Made by a program: the position numbers and the translations under genes. This document shows, piece by piece, positions 57,491 through 64,000 of a stretch of DNA of 64,000 bases (within the stretch, counting starts at the first letter, position 1; every line of letters begins with the position of its first letter). Source of the stretch: Sciurus carolinensis. Lineage: Eukaryota; Chordata; Mammalia; Rodentia; Sciuridae. The notes beneath the pieces were generated by a model. That model was not told the origin of the DNA. It did not search any database and worked only from the letters and a program-made list of their open reading frames with translations. Where the stretch lies: contig NC_062213.1 in NCBI RefSeq assembly GCF_902686445.1, positions 139,956,491-140,020,490 on the forward strand, given 5' to 3'.

Positions 57491-59928
57491 TGATAAATGA
57501 ACTTACAAATAAAACTACAAAGAAAATTTCAAATATTTGAAATTAGTTATTTATAATTAGGAAGTGTAATCTGCACAAGTATTGAGGAGCAAGTCAAGTT
57601 TTGAAGGCCATATGGTATTGGAAAGACTAATAATACTTACAATATTAATAATATATGAAATACTAATATGTGAAAGATAAATTTTTATAGAGAAATGCAT
57701 TTAACTTACCTCCTTTAATACTAGAGATATTTTATTAGTATTATAAGTTCAGTTTAATACTAGTCTGAGCAAAACACAATGGAAAAAATACTTTATTTAG
57801 ATTTGGATTATTTACAATGCAACAGCAGAGAACTGAAAATTTTTGCCACAAAATATAATACTGTATTTAGGTGTCTTGTATTTGCAGAACCATCAGTAGC
57901 TCTCTTAATTGAGGTAACCAGGTGATTCTCTGGAGGAATTGTTAATTGTGGAGGATCTATAGACAGAAGGGTGTATTTTACAAACTTGTCCTTGGAGACC
58001 ATATCTGATGTCTTGCAATATAATTGATTGTAATAAAGTATATTTCAAACATGTTGCAAAATCCAAGGGAATGCTTTAGTAGTCATAACAGAAACATTAT
58101 TCTGAGAAAAACGAATCTTTGAACATGTTTCATATGAAGGCACTACAAAATATATCCTCTAATTTCTCTAATCTCTAGAAATTCAAAATCCCTTCAGGTT
58201 TCTTAGAGTTGCATAGAAAAGCTATTAACTTTCATTTCTTTTCAAGACTGCATATTTGTGTAGGTCACTTTTTAATTTAAACTGCTTACCTAACCTATAA
58301 AATGCAGTTAAACTGAGCAATTATTATCAATCATGACTCTAGAAATGTAACCTTTAATTTTATTTTTATTACTTGTTCAAAATGTAAAACTTTATTCAAA
58401 TGTCACATTTTCCCCTACCTTCCTTTTCATGAAAAGAAAAGCTGTTTTACTAAACAGTATGAAAACCATTCGTCAGTGCTTATTATGGTTGAAACAGAAG
58501 CTTTACTCTAAATTTTAAAATGCCTGGTAGGTTTCTCTTGTCTGTTTTTCCACATGTGATCTCTGACTGTTCTTCTGTCTTCAGTGGAAACCATTGTCAT
58601 TATGACTTAAAATTGAATTCTAAGATAATAATAAAATATTTGTGAAGATTATTAATGCCTTAATACTATAGAGTTTTATTGAGATACGTGCATCTATATA
58701 AATGCAATATAGGAGAGATATGTTTTTACTTTCTGAGAATAAATTTTTAGCACTATGATTTGAAAACTTTGATGACTGATATTTTAAAAATAACGTATTG
58801 TTATAAAGAAGCATAATTATATATAGAAATCACAAATCATTCACATTTAGTTGAATAAAATGGTCAGAATTTGAAAAAAAACCACTCAAATAGTATGAAT
58901 ATTTTTCCAAGATAAAAAGGAGCATGAAAAGAGTCTTGAAAAAGATTTAAAAAGCAAACAGCACAATTATTTTTGTGGTCCAGTACCTCTTTTAAAAATT
59001 TAAGAATATACGAGGTTAGGTTGCCTGTGTGAAAGGAGAACAAAAGACAGAAGCCTGAGAATAAATCAACATGAAAGAAACTTTTCAACCAATAATGTTT
59101 CTGTTCTCAATGAATAAACAGGAAGCAACACCTCACAAATGAAAATTAAAGCTGTTTCAATTTCTCCATCCATTCATTTGAGCTCTAGTATTTCCACATT
59201 AATCCTGAAAATGCTTATTTCCTTATTTTTGGTACACCCCAACTGATTTTTTATGATGCCGTGACAGTTTCTAGAGTTTTGCCTTTACACACTCCCTTTC
59301 CCCTTTTATTAGAGCTGTGGCAAAGAGTGCACAGATGTTAGTCAAATACATATTATGCATGAGAATGTTAAGAAACTCTAGTTTAGAGTATGAGTATATG
59401 GGGTAGGCCTCTATGACCACTTCCTTTACCCAAACACACACACTTAGTGGGAAACCTGAAATAACATCGATTAAGTCTTAGTTTAATTCTTCTTTATAAA
59501 GAAAAAGTTACCACCTTTCATAGAATCTATGTATAACTTAAAAAAGGACTATATATTTTTCTACATATACCAATTTTTGCAAAATTCAATAAAACAACTT
59601 GGCCACATATATATGTATACACACACACATATATATAATAAAACAAATAGCAGTCCATTACCATGTTAAATCAATCATGGACAATTTAACATTGGACCTT
59701 CAGTATTTCATAGATAATCTCTGCTGACCAATGATTCATGGAATATAAATGACTTACTTCTTACTTCTCAGTCTTGCTATAGTCCTTTTCTACAATTAGG
59801 TTTGGCTATTCTGGGCAATTCCCTGTGACAATTTTATTTGAAAGCTTAGACTGACAGAATACCTCATTTCTGCTCCCACATTTACTTTGGGGTTTAGGAT
59901 ACAGTGATTCCATTCACACTAAATATTC
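57491..59928. other. Unassigned AT-rich sequence, with (TA)/(CA) runs at 59609-59638
   Basis: No gene or assignable mobile element in about 2.4 kb. Confidence 0.5.
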
Positions 59929-60051
59929 AGACCTGTCACTTTAAAATATGCTTGTGGTGGCTCTGCTCCTCTCCTCCTCTGGAACAGAAACCTTTCAAAG
60001 GTCCATCAGAGTGGAAGCAGTCAAGCAAGCACATTTTAAAGTGACAGGTCT
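59929..60051. repeat. Inverted repeat, 26-bp arms with one mismatch, 71-bp spacer
   Basis: Left arm 59929-59954 (starts AGACCTGTCACTTTAAAAT) pairs with right arm 60026-60051 (ends ATTTTAAAGTGACAGGTCT), 25 of 26 positions. The spacer has further partly paired blocks (ctgctcc with ggaagcag; acctt with aaggt), so the whole 123 nt could fold as one long hairpin. It could be a palindromic MITE or a structured RNA or regulatory element; none is identified. Confidence 0.85.
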
Positions 60052-61179
60052 ATATCCGAACTCTATGGTCTTAATGAAATCTTTATTCTAAGAACTGAAC
60101 TTTTTAACTCCGCAAGAGCCACTGTAGTCTCCAGCCTCTTGCTGTTAATCATTTCCGAATCAAGTTCATGGGCAGGAGAAACATCTCCAGGGTACTTCCG
60201 AGATGTGGCTGAACTCAGCAGTCAGTGGAAGCAGGCACCTCTGAGTACACTGAAGAACTTTTTCAAATATCTTAGGCTTGCAATTTTGAAGAGGCTCTTT
60301 GGATTTCAGTTATTATGAGGAAGAAATAGAGAGTTGGTTTGCCAATAGCAGCTTTCAGAGACTCTTGACATTACTAAGCCACAAATAATGCTCAATATGG
60401 AGCTTGGTGGATATTTGTTCTGTTCTTACATTTTGGCATGTTGTAATTATTTTGGCAACCTCTGATGGTGGAACACCATGGTTACTAAAGCAGAAGGATT
60501 GCAGGTCAATATCATGATTCACTGCCAGAATTGCCTGGACACTACCTGCTTGAAGCTTGGAGCCAGTCCAGGTAGTTAGTCCCTGAAGAAGTTTACATGA
60601 ATGATATTCACACTCAAATTAACCTCCAACAGTTTAAAACTGGGGCGATGGAAATGTTTAATCCCAGAGATTTATCCTGTTATCTTAACTTGGGCCAGTT
60701 ACTGACAGTGATGTTTTCTCTATGCTTAAAATTGATCACATACATGAGTTTTATCTGGTTGTACATGGTCAGTTACCACTCTGAGAGGCAATTTAACATT
60801 TTGGTAGAAGCTATAAAACTAACTCAAGTGCATAAACATTTGGAGTCATCAGAATCAGGTACTGTGAAGCACACAACTCACCTTTGGAATACAATATTCC
60901 AAACTTACTGTCCAACGCTTAGTATGGATAGACATTGGACTTTTGTTAATGCTCAGTGGTTAGAAGGACAGGTAAGCTGAAAAACTAAATACTGAAAAGT
61001 TCCTTGGACACTTTGACCCATATTTGTTGCTTTGTATATTACTACAATGATAATATTTTTTCATTCAAACAACAATTCTTCTCTTGGTTAGAAAGGTATT
61101 ATGTAATACCTTTAATCATGTGAGTTTAATCATGTGAACACTAGTGCAAGTCTACAACAGGTTGAATTTTAGCTATCCC
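60052..61179. other. Unassigned sequence, locally GC-richer, with a 127-codon ORF at 60597-60980
   Basis: The ORF starts at an ATG and is the longest AUG-initiated one outside L1. It has no recognised domain. Codons 25-45 overlap text that resembles a MIR ('gttatcttaacttgggccagttactgac'), which argues against a protein-coding origin. The splice-donor-like CAG/GTAAGC straddles 60969-60977 near its end. Possibly a non-coding exon, or chance. Confidence 0.3.
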
Positions 61180-61325
61180 ATTTTCTAATTTTACTATGAT
61201 CAAGCTATTTTGTCTCAGTTTCTTCATCTATGAAATGGGTGTTTGTGTGGCTCTACATATAAAGCAATTAGAATAATGTCTAGCACATTTTAAGTACCAT
61301 GTGTTAGCTATTATTGTTCTTGACT
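61180..61325 (+). mobile_element. MIR SINE remnant
   Basis: TGTCTCAGTTTCTTCATCTATGAAATGGG (61211-61239) and 'tagaataatgtctagcacattttaagtacc' follow the well conserved 3' half of MIR. Confidence 0.75.
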
Positions 61326-62400
61326 AAAGATCATTCTTTGATTTCCAAAAATCCCTAAGAGAAAAAACGAATCTAAATGACTTGGAGGGCAATAAATATG
61401 TTGCAAAGTAACCACTGAATATGCATGGCCATGCATAAATTCAGCTAGAAATTTAACTTGCTAAACCCCAGTGTCTTATCTGGCTTATTTCCTAAGATTT
61501 TCGTGATAAAGGACAGTGTCTACAACCTGCTAATGATGTTCTGATCATTACTGCTATTACTGTTAACACTTTTTGCATCAATTAAAATGCATCCCCAATA
61601 TTGATGAGAAATAGGTTTTGTTATACTAAAATAACAACAAAATCATAGTGAAGAGGAGCCCCAGAGACTATTCATTCTACCCTAACCTGTGATATGCTCC
61701 CCATTTTCACCTCTCTATGTGGATAAAAAAACACAAAATTCCCCCCAAACTACCTTAGAATATCTGCAGATATTATTAATGTTATTCCAGTGAAGGAATA
61801 ATAACTCCTACATGAAATCACCCATTGAAGTAGAAATATTTTAAAATATTAGCATTTATTTACCTAAAATTACTCCATATTTTTTCAACCCAATTGATTT
61901 AGCTTCTGTCCTAATGACTCTTTCAAAAAACTCTAATTCTTTTCGACATCATGTCTTATTGTCTACCTTATGCCCCATTAAGCCTTTTTGTTTTCCCCTC
62001 CAGGCTTAAAAGTCTTATTTTTACTATTTCCTGGGTAACTGTTTTGAGTGTTCCACTTTGACTATGTAGTCCTAAAATATAATGCCTGATGGAATCTAAC
62101 ACGTCATATGTAATCCCTTTCTATACCTGGTAAAAGGGAAATATTTCTCTTCTTGGGTATTATATTTCTGCTGTGTAGCCTAAAATCAAATTAGCATTCT
62201 TGTCAGCTAAATTACAATATTTACTACTTGATAAGCTTACAGTTAAGATTCTCCTAAACATTTTTCTTACAAATTACTTTTATTTTTTCCCCATCATTTC
62301 AGCTAGATCTAGGAACCTAAAAATAGTTTATACATTTATCCTTAATAATTTCTATCTGTTAAATTTATCTCCTTTCCCTTCCTAACATTTTTTTCAGATA

Positions 62401-62466
62401 CTGTGTGTGTATGTATATGAGCTTATGTGTATGCATGTGTATAAGTGTGTGCCTACATATATGTAT
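62401..62466. repeat. Degenerate (TG)/(TA) alternating pyrimidine-purine tract
   Basis: GTGTGTGTATGTATATGAGC and related text; long alternating stretches. Confidence 0.85.
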
Positions 62467-62906
62467 TCATTAGCACTCCATATTTGCTTGTCAAGTGAAT
62501 GAATACTTCCAAGTACAAAATGAAGACCATTTAAAGTGACTTTCTAGTCTACGCTCAAAAACTCCACCTTCTCTAGGGAAGGGATGTCTAAACTCATTCT
62601 CAGAAATTTAGAAGAACACGCTAAAAGGAAGATGAGATGTCTGTTCACTTACCAGTATACAGAAAAGTTCCAGTGTCCATCCTCACATGTCACAAAAAAT
62701 GTACTTCTACAGGAGAGGGAATGTCATTTTGTGAAAATTTACACTCTTTTCTTGCATTCTCCTTTGTTCCTATACTGAATACCTTTCTACTGAAGAAAAG
62801 TGAGAATACTTGAATAATAAGTGGGTTGCACTGGATCATCCCATAAGGCGTTTTCTAGGTTTCTGGATGGAGGCTTATGCTATAGGTACTGCCAAGATAT
62901 GGTTGT

Positions 62907-62935
62907 TTTTTTTTTTTTGTGTGTGTGTGTGTGTC
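62907..62935. repeat. Poly(T)-(GT)n tract
   Basis: About 13 T followed by eight GT units. Confidence 0.9.
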
Positions 62936-63203
62936 AATATTAAGATTAATATGAGTGAATTAGAGGAGTACTACAGTTCAGTCCAAAGTACTTAACTAGT
63001 GAGTATCACTGACCTAGGTTATATTTGGGGAATTAATGAATGGTGAGTGATTATGCTCAAAAATACTTTTAAAGGAGGCATTAGCCAGCGTCTCTGTCAC
63101 CTTCAATACTTTAGGTATTTCAAAGCCTTCACCAATAACAAATTTCTCACAGCATGTGAAAGGTCACAAAGAACAGTGTGAGTTTATAAATAAATACATA
63201 TAT

Positions 63204-63312
63204 AGTTGTTGCTGTTCAAACAGGATCTCACTATGTTGTTTCTAACTTCTGGGCTCAAGTGATTCTCCTGCCTCAGTCACCAGAGTAGCTGGGACTACAG
63301 GCATTCACCATT
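63204..63312 (-). mobile_element. B1/proto-B1 7SL-derived SINE, antisense
   Basis: 'aggatctcactatgttgtttc', 'gggctcaagtgattctcctgcctcag' and 'agtagctgggactacaggc' are a reversed B1/Alu monomer. No ID-like half follows, in contrast to the composite SINEs. Confidence 0.85.
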
Positions 63313-64000
63313 TATACACAGGCAGCACAAATATGATTTTTTTTGACAGGGTAAATTTCTTAGAAAACAATATTTTTGTGGAGTTGATAATCTTACTAAA
63401 GTGATACAGACACATTAACAATAAGTATATCAGTGTTGTAAACACTCTGCAATAGGCCATGAATAAAGGACTAATTAAATATGGCAAAACTTGAAGCACC
63501 TAGCTACAATATTAGAGAAGACCACATAGAAGAAAGAACATTTGATCCCAGCATTGAAGGATGAATGTAACTTTGTCAAGATTTGGGAAAATGAGATATT
63601 TACAGTTTATAATGTTTAAGACCAAAGAAACACACAAAATAATGGAATAACTTCATCTTCTACCAACTTAGGTTGTCAGTCCACCACCAACGGTCCCTCA
63701 GATATTTGCAAGAGGTTTACTATCTGTTGTCTTCAATCATTGTGTTAGTTAGAATTTTGTATCTTTGATCAATATACCAGCATAATATCCCAGCATAAAA
63801 TATAATAATAATATTCACATAAAAAATAATATCACAGAATAAAATCAAAGTATTGGAAATAGTCTCTCAAGCCTTACAAAATCTTTGTTAGCAATCTGAT
63901 CACATATCCTTTGGGCACTCTACTGAGAGATATTTGCTGCTTTGCTGTTTTTCAAACACACCAAGCAGCCTTCCTGCTCAGCACCTATGCATTTTCTCTG
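63313..64000. other. Unassigned AT-rich intergenic sequence
   Basis: Nothing recognised up to the window end. Confidence 0.5.

Larger units (their letters stand above)
61326..63203. other. Unassigned AT-rich sequence
   Basis: No gene or clear mobile element. Contains the two simple repeats listed next. Confidence 0.5.

Overview
The window looks like nuclear, intergenic DNA from a sciuromorph rodent, most likely a squirrel, marmot or ground squirrel. It is AT-rich, contains no CpG island and no gene I can defend. The species inference rests on interspersed repeats. ID-type SINEs with a tRNA-like head and the motif GGTTCAATCC are frequent. Composite SINEs joining a B1/Alu-like left half to an ID-like right half (the B1-dID type) are also frequent. 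Three young LINE-1 3' ends share a G-rich 3' UTR with TTAGGG-like repeats. Two solo ERVL-MaLR LTRs are in the antisense orientation and one is in sense. The absence of bacterial-type genes, operons or dense ORFs rules out a prokaryote.

Layout. 0-5 kb: old L1M, MIR, L2 and SINE fragments. 5.7-9.3 kb: few recognisable repeats. 9.3-10.1 kb: two antisense MaLR LTRs back to back. 10-14 kb: an antisense MLT1-like LTR, a MIR and an ID with perfect target-site duplications. 14.2-23.1 kb: a stack of mobile elements, made of a decayed nearly full-length L1M interrupted by an ID and an MLT1 LTR, a Tigger, a MER2-like Tigger inside another L1M tail, and a young 5'-truncated L1. 23-35 kb: mostly unique AT-rich DNA with MIR/L2 relics, a Ty3/gypsy-type integrase zinc-domain remnant (26.9 kb), a 130-bp direct duplication (28.6 and 30.3 kb) and a 24-bp perfect palindrome (32.5 kb). 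35-46 kb: a hAT-Charlie-like element, an L1ME 3' end, three B1-dID SINEs, a coiled-coil-like broken reading frame (41.7-42.0 kb) and a sense MaLR LTR. 46-53 kb: L2, SINE and MIR relics. 53.7-56.3 kb: an ID with a duplicated head, then two young L1 3' ends in inverted orientation flanking an LTR. 56.9-64 kb: SINEs, a long inverted repeat at 59.9-60.05 kb, and an unassigned 127-codon ORF that runs into a splice-donor-like site.

Nothing here acts as a gene pathway. The biology is that of repeat insertion, nesting and decay. Repeat family names come from my memory of consensus sequences, without a database search, so subfamily names are approximate and boundaries are usually good to about 10-30 bp. 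I did not find an obvious undescribed system. The observations most worth checking are the telomere-like L1 3' UTR, the transition-only 130-bp duplication, the 26-bp inverted repeat, the 24-bp palindrome and the gypsy integrase remnant.
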